A stretch of DNA of 64,000 bases from assembly GCF_029227915.1 (NCBI RefSeq), contig NC_079875.1, forward strand, positions 32,061,501-32,125,500. The letters are read 5' to 3'. Within the stretch, counting starts at the first letter, position 1, and each line of letters opens with the position of its first letter. A program made the translations under genes and the position numbers. Shown in pieces: positions 24,201-35,099 of this stretch. Below the pieces are notes generated by a model that saw only the letters and a list, made by a program, of their open reading frames with translations, made no database searches and was not told the DNA's origin. The stretch is from Hydractinia symbiolongicarpus (Eukaryota > Cnidaria > Hydrozoa > Anthoathecata > Hydractiniidae).

Positions 24201-26416
24201 AAGTGACGAGTGTCATGTACTTGCCATGTTTAGCATTGATACAAGATAATTGTCATTTAGGGTCGACAAGCTCGTCCCAGTTTCTATGTATTTTAGCCGT
24301 AAAATTGATAAACGAGGCATTTCAAAGTGACCAGTGCCATGTATTACCGATTTTTCGCATTGATACAGGATAATTGCTGCTTAGGGTCGACAACCTCGTC
24401 TCAGGTTCTATGTATTTTAGCCGTATAATTGACAAACGAGGCATTTCAAAGTAACGAGTGTCATGTACTTGCGATTTTTCGTTTTGATACAAGATAATTG
24501 TCATTTAGGGTCGAGTACCTCGTCTCAGGTTCTATATAATTTAGTTGTAAAATTGATAAACGAGGCATTAAAAGTGACCAGTGTCATGTATTTGCAATTT
24601 TTCGTATTGATACAAGATAATTGTCATTTAGGGTCGACAACCTCGTCCCAGTTTCTATGTATTTTGGCCGTAAAATTGATAAACGAGGCATTTCAAAGTG
24701 ACCAGTGCCATCTATTTGCGATTTTTCGCATTGATACAGGATAATTGTCGGTTAGGGTCGACAACTTCGTCTCAGGTTCTATGTATTTTAGCCGTATAAT
24801 TGATAAACGAGGCATTTCAAAGTAACGAGTGTCATGTACTTGCGATTTTTCGTTTTGATACAAGATAATTGTCATTTAGGGTCGAGTACCTTGTCTCAGG
24901 TTCTATATATTTTAGCCGTATAATTGATAAACGAGGCATTTAAAAGAGACAAATGTCTCATATATTTGCGATTCTTCGTGTTGATACAAGATAAATGTCA
25001 TTTGGGGTCAACAACGTCTCAGGTTCTGTATATTTTAGTTGTAAAATTGATAAACAAGGCATTTCAAAGTGACCAGTGCCATGTATTTGCAATTTTTCGT
25101 ATTGATACAAGATAATTGTACCTTAGGGTCAGCAACGTCTCAGGTTTTCTATATTTTAGCCGTAAAATTGATAAACGAGGCATTTAAAAGAGACAAATGT
25201 CTCATATATTTGCGATTCTTCGTGTTGATACAAGATAATTGTCATTTAGGGACGACAATCTCGTCTCAGGTTCAATATATTTTAGTTGTAAAATTGATAA
25301 ACGAGGCATTTCAAGGTGACGAGTGTCATGTATTTGCAATTTTTTGTATTGATACAAGATAATTGTACCTTAGGGTCAGCAACCTCGTCTCAGGTTCTAT
25401 ATATTTTAGCCGTAAAATTGATAAACGAGGCATTTAAAAGAGACAAATGTCGCACATATTTGCGCTTCTTCGTGTTGATACAAGATAAATGTCATTTGGG
25501 GTCAACAACGTCTCAGGTTCTGTATATTTTTCTCGTAAAATTGATAAACGAGGCATTTCAAACTGACGAGTGTCATGTACTTGCCATTTTTAGCATTGAT
25601 ACAAGATATTGTCAATTAGGGTCAACAACCTCGTCTCAGGTTCTATGTATTTAAGCCGTAAAATTGATAAACGAGGCATTTAAAAGAGACAAATGTCTCA
25701 CATATTTGCGATTCTTCGTGTTGATACAAGATAAATGTCATTTGGGGTGAATAACGTCTCAGGTTCTATATATTTTACTCGTAAAATTGATAAACGAGGC
25801 ATTTCAAAGTGACCAGTGTCACGTATTTGCAATTTTTCGTATTGATACAAGATAATTGTACCTTAGGGTCAGCAACGTCTCAGGTTCCATATATTTTAGT
25901 CGTAAAATTGATAAACGAGGCATTTTAAAGTGACCAGTGCCATGTATTTGCGATTTTTCGTATTGATACAGGATAATTGTCAATTAGGGTCAACAACTTC
26001 GTCTCAGGTTTTCTATATTTTAGCCGTAAAATTGATAAACGAGGCATTTAAAAGAGACAAATGTCTCATATATTTGCGATTCTTCGTGTTGATACAAGAT
26101 AATTGTCATTTAGGGACGACAATCTCGACTCAGTTTCTATAAGTTTTAGTTGTAAAATTGATAAACGAGGCATTTCAAAGTGATGAGTGTCATGTATATG
26201 CGACTTTTCGTATTGATACAAGATAATTGTCATTTAGCGTCGACAACCTCGTCCCAGTTTCTATGTATTTTGGCCGTAAAATTGATAAACGAGGCATTTC
26301 AAAGCAACCAGTGCCATGTATTTGCGATTTTTCGCATTGATACAGGATAATTGTTGCTTAGGGTCGACAACGTCGTCTCAGGTTCTATGTATTTTAGCCG
26401 TATAATTGACAAACGA
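15265..26416 (+). repeat. Satellite array 2b with higher-order repeats
   Basis: About 90 monomers of A/B-type satellite. Beyond 20206, long blocks repeat. 17675-19705 matches 20389-22419 (offset 2,714), and 19885-20178 matches 22845-23138 (offset 2,960). 20624-23138 matches 23707-26142 at offsets of 3,083-3,085. Offsets change in steps of one or two monomers (123-125 or 246), so the higher-order unit grew by monomer gain. The array is cut at 26416 by a TIR element and resumes at 27867. Confidence 0.93.
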
Positions 26417-27866
26417 CCCAGTAAACACAAAGACGTCTTAAAGACGTCTTTTCTCGTCTCTAGCTCGTTCGGACGTCTCTCGACCAGAAAAAGACGTCTT
26501 AAAGACGTCTTTATAAGACGAGTCAAATCTCGTTCAAAAGAAACCTCTTAAAGACGTTTTTATTTGGTCTCCGTTAGACGAGTTATATCTTGTTCTAAAG
26601 AAACGTCTCAAAGACGTCTTTATTTGGTCTCTGTAAGACCAGTTATATCTCGTTCTAAAGAAACGTCTCAAAGACGTCTTTATTTGGTCTCTGTAAGACC
26701 AGTAAAATCTTGTTCGAAAGAAACGTCTCAAAGACGTCTTCATTTGGTCTCCGTAAGACCAGTAAAATCCCGTTGGAAATAAACGTCTCAAAGACGTCTT
26801 TATTTGGTCTCTGCAAGACATGTATAATCTCGTTCAAAATGAATGTCATCATTTCTTTTCGTTTTAAAGATAATTTCACAAGAAATAAATAAGAACGTTA
26901 TTTGTTTGCCAATTCGCAATAATTGACGTAACCGTTTTTGATATTTCAGAATTTTTTATACAGAGGTAGCCAAAAATTCGAATTAAATTTGTCCAAAAAC
27001 GGATACATTTTACAATGAAAACAGCGTTCGAAAGACCGCATAGAATAAACTTGTAAAGAACATCGTTCTATTTCAACAAATGTTGCATTTGACGTTTACT
27101 TTTGAAGTTAAAGGAATAATGTGCTCCATAAAACAACAAGTAAATAGCAAAGCAAAAGGCTGTTTTTACCCGAGATATGAATGGACAATAAAGAAAATAT
27201 TTTGTTGATTAAAAGTAAGTATCTTAGATATTTTTTGTACTTTCTCGGGCAGAAACATTTGCGATTTTTGGTCTTCACGCGGAAAATTATGTTTACGACT
27301 TATTTTAATCCAGTTTGAATTCAAGGGGAGCTTTCATCAATACTTGGGAAAATAATACTTTAAATGCTTAGTTTTAGCTTCACTATCCCTTCCCCTTTAA
27401 TTGCACATGTTCTAAAGTTTTAGACCTCTTAAGTTTGTTCTTGAAAAAAAAACAGTAGCTATTTTATATATTGGCGTAATGACTGAAATGCATTTTATTA
27501 AAGGGTTGTTTGGATATAACTTCAAAGAATAAACACATCATCCAACGTGCACAATATGACAGACATATTTTACAAGCAGGGCTCAGACCAAAGTGTTACT
27601 GATTGGCGAAATAAATTGACGCTGTTGTTCAAGGCAGTATAACATTTGAAAGAGACTAAATAAGGACGTTTTTAAGACGTTTTTAAGACGTTTTGGTGCC
27701 TACGGGAACGTCTCTTAAACGTCTTTAACACGTCGCAAAAAGACGTCTATTTTACGTTTCTTAAAGACGTCTTTAGGCGTTACGCTTTTAGACGGGTCAG
27801 AGACGTCTTAGAGACGTCTCATCTGGTCTTTAAAAGACGTTTTTAAGACGTCTCGTGTTTACTGGG
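26417..27866. mobile_element. GACGTC-rich TIR element, copy 1 (non-autonomous)
   Basis: 1,450 bp, inserted in a satellite monomer between AAACGA and an AGGCAG-type continuation. Ends are inverted: CCCAGTAAACAC followed by GACGTCTT on the left, and AAGACGTCTCGTGTTTACTGGG complementary on the right. Subterminal regions are dense in AAAGACGTCTTT palindromes. A 60-bp unit repeats about five times at 26530-26830. The central 26830-27650 has no convincing gene; open frames in the 60-bp repeats exist on both strands and are artefacts. No clear target-site duplication is seen. The superfamily is not identified. A second copy in opposite orientation is at 37269-38766. Confidence 0.8.
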
Positions 27867-29489
27867 AAGGCAGTTAAAGGAGACGAGTGTTATATATTTT
27901 CGATTTTAGCATTGATACAAGATAATTGTCATTTAGGGCGACAACCTTGTCTCAGGTTCTATATATTTTAGTCGTAAAATTGATAAACGAGGCATTCCAA
28001 AGGGACGAATGTCATATATTTGTAACTTTTCGTATTGATACAAGATAATTGTCATTTCGGGTTGCCAACCTCGTTTCAGGTTCTATATATTATAGCCGTA
28101 AAATTGATAAGCGAGGTATTTCAAAGTGAGGAGTGTCTCATATTTCCGATTTTTCATATTGATAGAAGATAATTGTCACTTAGGGACGACAACCTCGTCT
28201 CAGGTTCTATACATTTTAGTCGTAAAAGTCATAAAGGAGGTATTTAAAATTGACAAGTGTCTCATATATTTTCGACTTTTCGTATTGTTACAAGATAATT
28301 GTTATTTATGGACGACAACCTCGTCTCGGGTTCTATATATTTTAGTCGTAAAAGTCATAAAGGAGGTATTTAAAATTGACAAGTGTCTCATATATTTGGC
28401 GATTTTTCGTATTTTTACAAGATAATTGTCATTTAAGGACGACAACCTCGTCTCGGGTTCTATATATTCTAGTCGTAAAATTCATAAACGTGGCATTTAA
28501 AATTGTGAAGTGTCTCGTATATTTGCTATTTTTTATATTGATACAAGATAATTGTCATTTCCGGTCGACAACCTCGTTTCAGGTTTTATATATTAAAGCT
28601 GTAAAATTAATAAGCGAGGTATTTCAAAGTGACGAGTGTCTCATATATTTCCGATTTTTCATATTGATACAAGATAATTGTCAATTAGGGACGACAACCC
28701 CGTCTCAGGTTCTATACATTTTAGTCGTAAAATTCATAAACGAGGCATTTCAAAGTGACGAGTGCTATATATTTTCGACTTTTCGTATTGTTACAAGATA
28801 AATGTTAATTGGGGACAACAACCTCGTCTCGGGTTCTATATATTACGGTCGTAAAATTCAAAAATGGGGCATTTAAAATTGACGAGTATCTCATATATTT
28901 GCGACTTTTTGTATTAATACAAGATAATTGTCATTTAGGGACGACAATCTCGTCTCAGGTTCTATACATTTTAGTCGTAAAATTCATAAACGTGGCATTT
29001 AAAATTGACAAGTGTCTCATCTATTTGCGACTTTCTGTATTAATACAAGATAATTGTCATTTAGGGACGACAACCTCGTCTCAGGTTCTATACATTTTAG
29101 TCGTAAAAGTGATGAAGGAGGTATTTAAAATTGACAAGTGTCTCATATATTTGCGATTTTACGTATTCATAGAAGATAATTGTAATTTAGAGTCAACAAC
29201 TTCATTTCAGGTTCTTATATCTTAGCCGTGGAATTGATAACCGAGGCATTTCAAAGTGACGAGTGTTATATATTTTCGAATTTGCGTATTGATACAAGAT
29301 AATTGTCATTTGGGTCGACAACCTCGTTTCAGGTACTATATATTGAAGCTGTAAAATTGATAAGGGAGGTATTTCAAAGTGACGAATGTCTCATATATTT
29401 CCGATTTTTCATATTGATACAAGATAATTGTCACTTAGGGACGACAACCTCGTTTCAGGTTCTATACATTTTAGTCGTAAAAGTGATAA
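27867..29489 (+). repeat. Satellite array 3, diverged monomers
   Basis: About 13 monomers of the same family. They form a distinct subgroup with TTAAAATTGACAAGTGTCTC and GTCATAAAGGAGGTATTT variants. It is interrupted at 29489 by the 5' edge of the RPA-like gene. Confidence 0.9.
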
Positions 29490-30416
29490 TGTTACATCAC
29501 TGGGCTATCACCCATCAAAACCTCGAAGAACAAGAGAAAGTATTTTGATTTCACTTTTCACGCAGAAAAAGATGTTCGCCGGGCTGTATGTTTCAGTCCG
29601 GAAAAACGTGAACTGTTGAAAACCATTCAAGAAAATTCATCTGGGTGTGTGATGAAAAAAATCAAGTTTTCCAATGAAGATATTCTTGTAACAGACTATT
29701 CATCTGTCAGAAAAGCTGAACTAAAGTTTGACAAAACAAGTCTGGAATATACCTTTAAATCCATTAGTGATATTCTTAACGAATCTGCTCTCTATGAAAG
29801 AGTTCATTTGAAAGGAGTTGTTGCAAACATGTCCGAAATAGAAAGTGCTACTCATAATGATAAAAATTTGAAATATCGTAAAACTGTGATGTATGATAAC
29901 ACAGGATCTATCCATGTTACTTTTTACGGAGATTTAACCAACGAAGTGGAGGAGGATATGTGCTATGAAATAACAAATGCAATGGTTCATAAGTTCAAAT
30001 CACGACGATTCTTAAAGACAACTGAACAGACAGAGATAACAGTTTGTGAAAACGAAGACATTGATATCAATGCTAATATTGTTGTCAATGATGTACAGAT
30101 AGAAATATTAGGAAAAGTGTCCTCCATCGATATGAAGTCGTTTAACACAACATTATTATGCACTAATTGTAACGGTGCAGTGTCTTCTACTGATACTGAA
30201 GACATAATTAAATGTACTAATTGTGACCATGTCATGTCGTCAGAGGAATGTGTGTCTACTCGGAAGTTGTCATTTTCATTTAAAGACAACGCAACAAAAG
30301 AGAAATTCCCATGTAACACTAAATTTGAAATCGTTGAAAAGTTTTACAATGTGCCTTCCTCAAAAAAATTGAAACTTGTGAAAGCGATGTTAAGCACTCT
30401 TGTGAAAATAAAGTGA
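29490..30416 (+). CDS. RPA-like single-strand DNA-binding protein, 5' truncated
   Basis: The frame is open from 29490, just after a TAA, to the TGA at 30414-30416: about 308 residues and no ATG at its start. A start near 29650 would remove conserved-looking sequence, so the gene is 5' partial or the exon is spliced. The order fits an RPA70-like protein of Helitron/Helentron type. An N-terminal motif around KYFDFTFH..RRAVCFSPEKR is followed by an OB-fold-like region (HLKGVVANMSE ... KTVMYDNTGSIHVTFYG). A zinc ribbon (CTNCNGAV ... CTNCDHVM) lies in the C-terminal half. Such proteins bind single-stranded DNA and are thought to help rolling-circle transposition. A Helentron-like 3' hairpin lies 750 bp downstream, so the gene probably belonged to a Helentron relative of the elements at 31890 and 39524. 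Confidence 0.72.
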   Translation, partial: CYITGLSPIKTSKNKRKYFDFTFHAEKDVRRAVCFSPEKRELLKTIQENSSGCVMKKIKFSNEDILVTDYSSVRKAELKFDKTSLEYTFKSISDILNESALYERVHLKGVVANMSEIESATHNDKNLKYRKTVMYDNTGSIHVTFYGDLTNEVEEDMCYEITNAMVHKFKSRRFLKTTEQTEITVCENEDIDINANIVVNDVQIEILGKVSSIDMKSFNTTLLCTNCNGAVSSTDTEDIIKCTNCDHVMSSEECVSTRKLSFSFKDNATKEKFPCNTKFEIVEKFYNVPSSKKLKLVKAMLSTLVKIK

Positions 30417-31180
30417 TGTTGATGAGGAAAGAGTTGTTTCCATTCATCAACCCAATGAGAAGAACAAAATTGACGAAAAACTTCCGTCTGATGTCGACTT
30501 AAACAACAAAGAGAATATTGATGTTGAAATGGACAAAAATGATGAGTGACCTAAGATCCAACCTAATAGGAATTCATATCTTGATTCTGTTAACATTTTT
30601 TAGTTTTTTTATATAGATATAATACAGGTGTATATCTTTCTACGTTGTTGTGACATGCTGTTGTAATTTATACCACAACGCATGATACTTTATGACTATA
30701 TTTTATTGTACATGTACCACGCTGTGTCAGATACTTTGATAGTATCAAGAGTTTTGTTTTTACTGTGTAGTGTTTTGATAATGACTACTTCTTTTGTTCA
30801 CATTTTTTTGCTAAACGAAAACGGTGTATCCGTCTCTGCATGACTCCTGTGTTAAACATTCATAGATGCCATAATTTTGTAATGGCACCTTTCTAATTTG
30901 AAATTTGAAGCTGAGATTTTATATTAGGTTTTTATAGTTATATTTGAAGTGAAACTATTTTCCACAAAAAAAACTGTTACTCACAGTGGTAATATGTGTA
31001 TTTAAATACTTCACCTGTCAATTTTTCGTGTTAGCAATTTTCACGCGCGCACGTACAAAGTTTCTGCGCTTGCGTACGCGCGGGCAAGTGGAGATCGGCC
31101 TTCACTTGCGTTTAAAGCGCTATTCCTTCAATCGAATTTTGCGGTAGGTTCTACAGTTCTTTAGCCGCCCGGCTTTCTTG
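30417..31180 (+). mobile_element. 3' end of the RPA-carrying Helentron-like element
   Basis: Downstream of the RPA stop is an A/T-rich tail without genes. The last bases carry a perfect hairpin AGCCG-CC-CGGCT (31163-31174), followed by TTCTTG. The satellite resumes exactly at TTCGTATTGATACAAG (31181). The same arrangement, hairpin then CTTG then TTCGTATTG, closes the complete Helentron at 49520. Confidence 0.65.
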
Positions 31181-31889
31181 TTCGTATTGATACAAGATAA
31201 TTTTACTTTAGGGTCAACAACGTCTAGGTTCGAGGCATTTAAAAGAGACGAGTGTCTCATATATTTGCGATTCTTTGTATTAATACAGGATAATTGTAAC
31301 TTAGGGACGACAACCTCGTCTCATGTTCCATATATTATATTCGTAAAACTGATAAACGAGGCATTTAAAAGAGACGAGAGTCTCATATATTTGCGATTTT
31401 TTGTATTAATACAAGATAATTGTAATTAAGGGTCTACAACTTCATCACAGGTTTTTATATCTTAGCCGTGGAATTGATCAACGAGCTATTTCAAAGTGAC
31501 GAGTGTCATATATTTGCGATTTTTTGTATTAATACAAGATAATTGTCATTTCGGGTCGACAACCTCGTCCCAGGTTCCATATTATTTAGCCGTAAAATTG
31601 ATAAACGAGGCACTTAAAATAGACGAGTGTTTTGCGATTTTTAGTACTGATACAAGATAATTGTCATTTGGGAACGACAACCTCGTCTCAGGTTCTACAT
31701 ATCTTAGTCGTAAAATTGATAAACGAGGCATTTCAAAGTGACAAGTGTTATGTATTTGCGATTTTTCGTGTTGATACAGGATAGCTGTACCTTAGGGTCA
31801 ACAATGTCGTTATAGGTTTTTACATTTTAGCTCTAAAATTGATAAACAAGGTATTTCAAAGTGACGTGCGTGATGTATTTGGGATTTTT
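31181..31889 (+). repeat. Satellite array 4
   Basis: About 6 diverged monomers between the 3' end of the RPA element and the 5' end of the next Helentron. It starts with TTCGTATTG and ends with GGGATTTTT, so both edges fall in the same T-tract of the monomer. Confidence 0.9.
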
Positions 31890-33744
31890 GATTTCCGCCA
31901 TCGCCACGCAGGGCGGAATCTTTAAAGTCGCCGGATGGAAGATAGAGATATATATTTAGATATATAGAGGCAGCACAGAGCCTGGAAGCCGCGGGTAGTT
32001 AGTCCTAGTATAGATACTGTGTACTTTTTCAGTTCATTGCATAGTTTACAGGCTAATAGTTTTCAACCAATCACAATACAGTATTAACATTTTCGACCCG
32101 TAATTTTTCAGGTACCCAGAAAGCCAATTTTCTTGCTGGCGAAAGACTAGAACTGCTTTATCTGCATTATAAAAACGACGAAAAATTACGTATTAATATT
32201 GAATTGTCTGTTAAACGTTCCAGAACCAACCAAACATAACGAAAAGTTGAGCTAGGTATCACCTAGAACATACCAAATTGTTAGCTAGCTAGCTAACATT
32301 GAAGAAATTTTTAGTTTTGGCGGTGTTGAACTGAATTATAGGTAATTAATATTTAATTTAAAACTTCCCTTGTAGCTACAGTATTTTTCTAACTTAACAG
32401 GGAATAGTATTTTAAGTATCTAGGCTAGATATATAAATCTTTAAATATTTACAAAGTTATGCCATGCCATCATGATGTATGCTGACTGGGAAAAAATAAA
32501 GTATAGCTAGCTAGCTATATATGTACCACTTTTGCTAATTACATACCTCCCAACACTGGAATCCTGTAAAATGGGAAGTTGGGTCACTTATTTTAGGGTT
32601 TCTGTGAGGTGCTGCCATAGTTAGTGCCAAGGGAAAAAATTTAAGATTTTGAGCTTCGCTCTAGATCCTAAGAAAAATTTTGCTGAGTTTAGAAGAGGTT
32701 GCCGATAAGCCGCAAATATGTGGAGGCGAATTTGAGAAATTTCGAATTAAATTGGCCCAAAACCGCCTGCACTTTCACGAACTCGCCCGGAGCATTCCTG
32801 AAGTGCAATTTCTTGTAACATGCAGACAAGGGTGCCGACTCGCCGAAACGCTGTGTATGTCAGAGCGGCGGCAGGCGTTTTTTTCGGGGTTTTCGTCTGT
32901 AACCGGCCTAAAAAGCCTGGGTCTTTCTGAAACCGCCTAAAATGCGGGCAAGCTCCTTGGTTCTCATTTAAATTCTTACGAGAAGAAGAGAGGTGCTATT
33001 TTGTCGTCGTACTTACAGTTTATTATTTGTGGGATTTTATTACAGCTATTTATAAAATAAATGATATGGAAAACAGTCTTCCACTATCATTCCTCAACAT
33101 TAAAAGAATAAATTATACATGGTAATAAATGTTTAAAAAATGTTGTTTCGGGTTGATCTCAGGTTTCTCCTGGCGAAATTTCAAGTTTTTATTAAATTGC
33201 CAGAACTCGACCGACAGGCGGCGTTTCCGGCAAGTCTGCAACCTCGTTCATGCAGTCGATAACTGAAAGAAGGCACTTGAAGATAAAGAAGTTAATAAAG
33301 TTAATATATAAGTTTTTTATCAAGTAAATTTTATTGAAAACTATCGAAAACAGTTCTTTTAAGAACTTCACTACCATTATATTATATAAGTTTATTATTT
33401 AATTTTTTGAATCATTATTAGTGTCCCTTTTTCTTTGCTTTTTGGAGCATTATTCGGGTCTATATAGGTTTTTGTCAGGCAAATACTTGAGTTTTTTTTC
33501 AAAACACCAAACTTGCTCGAAAACACCTGCCCTTTTTACGGCATATGCAGCTTATTAACACCCTCGTTGGTTAAGGGGGTGCTGAAAAAATTTTTGGGCC
33601 CTGTTTGTGGGATATCGTCGTGTATTTCACGGACGGAAATCCGCTAAAGAGGGGGAGGGAGGTCGTCTGAATCCTAACTGCAATATACTACTAACAGGGA
33701 CAAGAGAGCCCCTTAACGTACATACCTAACGTAAATGTATGGTT

Positions 33745-34290
33745 TTTATACAATGAAATGCGATATATAAAGGTAGGGTGACCCTATGGATTTTGCCATG
33801 GGTAAACTATTAGTTAGCCATATTTTGTTTGTTTGTCAGTTCGTATTTTGTCTGTTTGTCTGCCAAAAGCGTCTTGTGTAAAACCACACAAAATGTAATG
33901 CGATACATTATTGGCAACCCTGTGAATTTTTCCATTGGTAAACGATTAGTATATATTAATAATAGCCATATTTTGTCTGTTCGCTGGACACCCTTTTGTA
34001 TGTATAGGAGTCTATACTCTATAATAATAATATAGCCATATTTTGTCTGTTTGTCTGTCAAAAGCATCTTGTGTAAAATCACGCACAAAATGAAATGTTG
34101 TATAAAGGACAGACAACCCCATGATTTTTTCAGGGTTAAACGATTAGTCTTTATATTGATACTAGACGTATTTTGTCTGTTTGTCGACTAAAAGGGACTT
34201 GTGTAAAACCACAATCGAAATGAAATGTAATATATAAAGGACGGGTGACCCCATGGATTTTTCCACACATAAACGATATAGCATGATATT
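33745..34290 (+). repeat. Diverged tandem repeats in the Helentron leader
   Basis: Three to four imperfect units of roughly 130-190 bp. Each has (T/G)GCCATATTTTGTCTGTTTGT, CTTGTGTAAAACCAC, GCGATATATAAAGGACGGG and CCCATGGATTTTTCCA. The same block occurs at about 42245-42800 in copy 2. No protein is recognised; open frames here are repeat artefacts. Confidence 0.6.
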
Positions 34291-34839
34291 ATGTGATTAA
34301 ATAACTATATAAAAATGTAAATATGAAGGTCTCCAGGAATTAAATCCTGTCATAGTGAGGCTAGGCATTTCTTAAAATTTTTAAGATTTTTAAAAATTTC
34401 TTATATTAAAAAAAACCCTGCGTATTTTCAATTACAGGTCAAGAATTTGTTCTAAAAATAACAGTCTTCTTTTCTCAACGAAAATAGCGTTTTAAAACAA
34501 AGAAAAGAGAAGAATAAAAAGTAAGACAGTTTCGGCCTAGAAGCATTTTGCTAGTAAAATTGAAGCAGGTCAAAAATAGGAAAAAAACGTGTATACAACC
34601 AGCTAATCTGGCAAACTTGTGGATTACAACAGGTTAACAGCTAGTATTTTATAAACGATTTTCAGGTTATAATTTATTTAGGATTGGGAGGTAAACTGTT
34701 TTAAGTGCATGTTTCAATTAAAATTAGCGTCACATACTTTTTAACTTGATTTTGTGAGGTATTGGTATCTTAGCAGACATAAGTTTGTTAATTTTTATAC
34801 CGTGCTATTGAAACAAAAAATTACAATGAATTTCTTTTC

Positions 34840-35040
34840 TTTTTTTAGGTTCGACAACCGTGACTCGGCAGAGTATAAAAGAGAAGAAACTCGACAGAGT
34901 ATAAAAGCTAGTTATTCAGAACATTCAGATATTCAGAATTAATTGAACTTACTGAACCTTGAACTTGAATTTACTTATCGGTGAACTTAATAGTGAACTT
35001 ATCGGTGAACTTAGTAGTGAATTTATTGGTGAAATTACAA
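34840..35040 (+). promoter_or_regulatory. Candidate promoter/leader of the Helentron gene
   Basis: Two TATAAAAG boxes about 28 bp apart lie in a short duplication (ACTCGGCAGAGTATAAAAG / ACTCGACAGAGTATAAAAG, about 34862-34908). A tandem run of GTGAACTTA(A/T) repeats follows at about 34980-35035. The ATG of the 2A-protease frame is at 35100. A TTTTTTTAGG acceptor-like site lies at about 34842-34850, so splicing into this leader is an alternative. The arrangement is kept at 43430-43620 in copy 2. Confidence 0.4.
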
Positions 35041-35099
35041 AACTCCGTTTCTCTAGCTTTTAAGATTTTTTTTCTCGATCACACGTTACCACCGCTAAT

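Noticed and set aside
8031-26416. Possible CRISPR-like array because of regular repeats
   Set aside because: The whole 123-126 bp unit repeats, with no unique spacers, and the context is eukaryotic. It is a satellite.
26534-26892. Arg/Ser-rich repeat proteins (72-95 residues) on both strands
   Set aside because: They are translations of the 60-bp GACGTC repeats inside the TIR element. The mirrored frame at 38482-38745 is the same artefact.
32680-32940. Open frame in the Helentron leader (and 40376-40775 in copy 2)
   Set aside because: The frame is not conserved between the two copies, which differ by non-triplet indels here. Leader sequence, probably structured (a CCGACTCGCCG inverted motif recurs about 400 bp on), but not coding.
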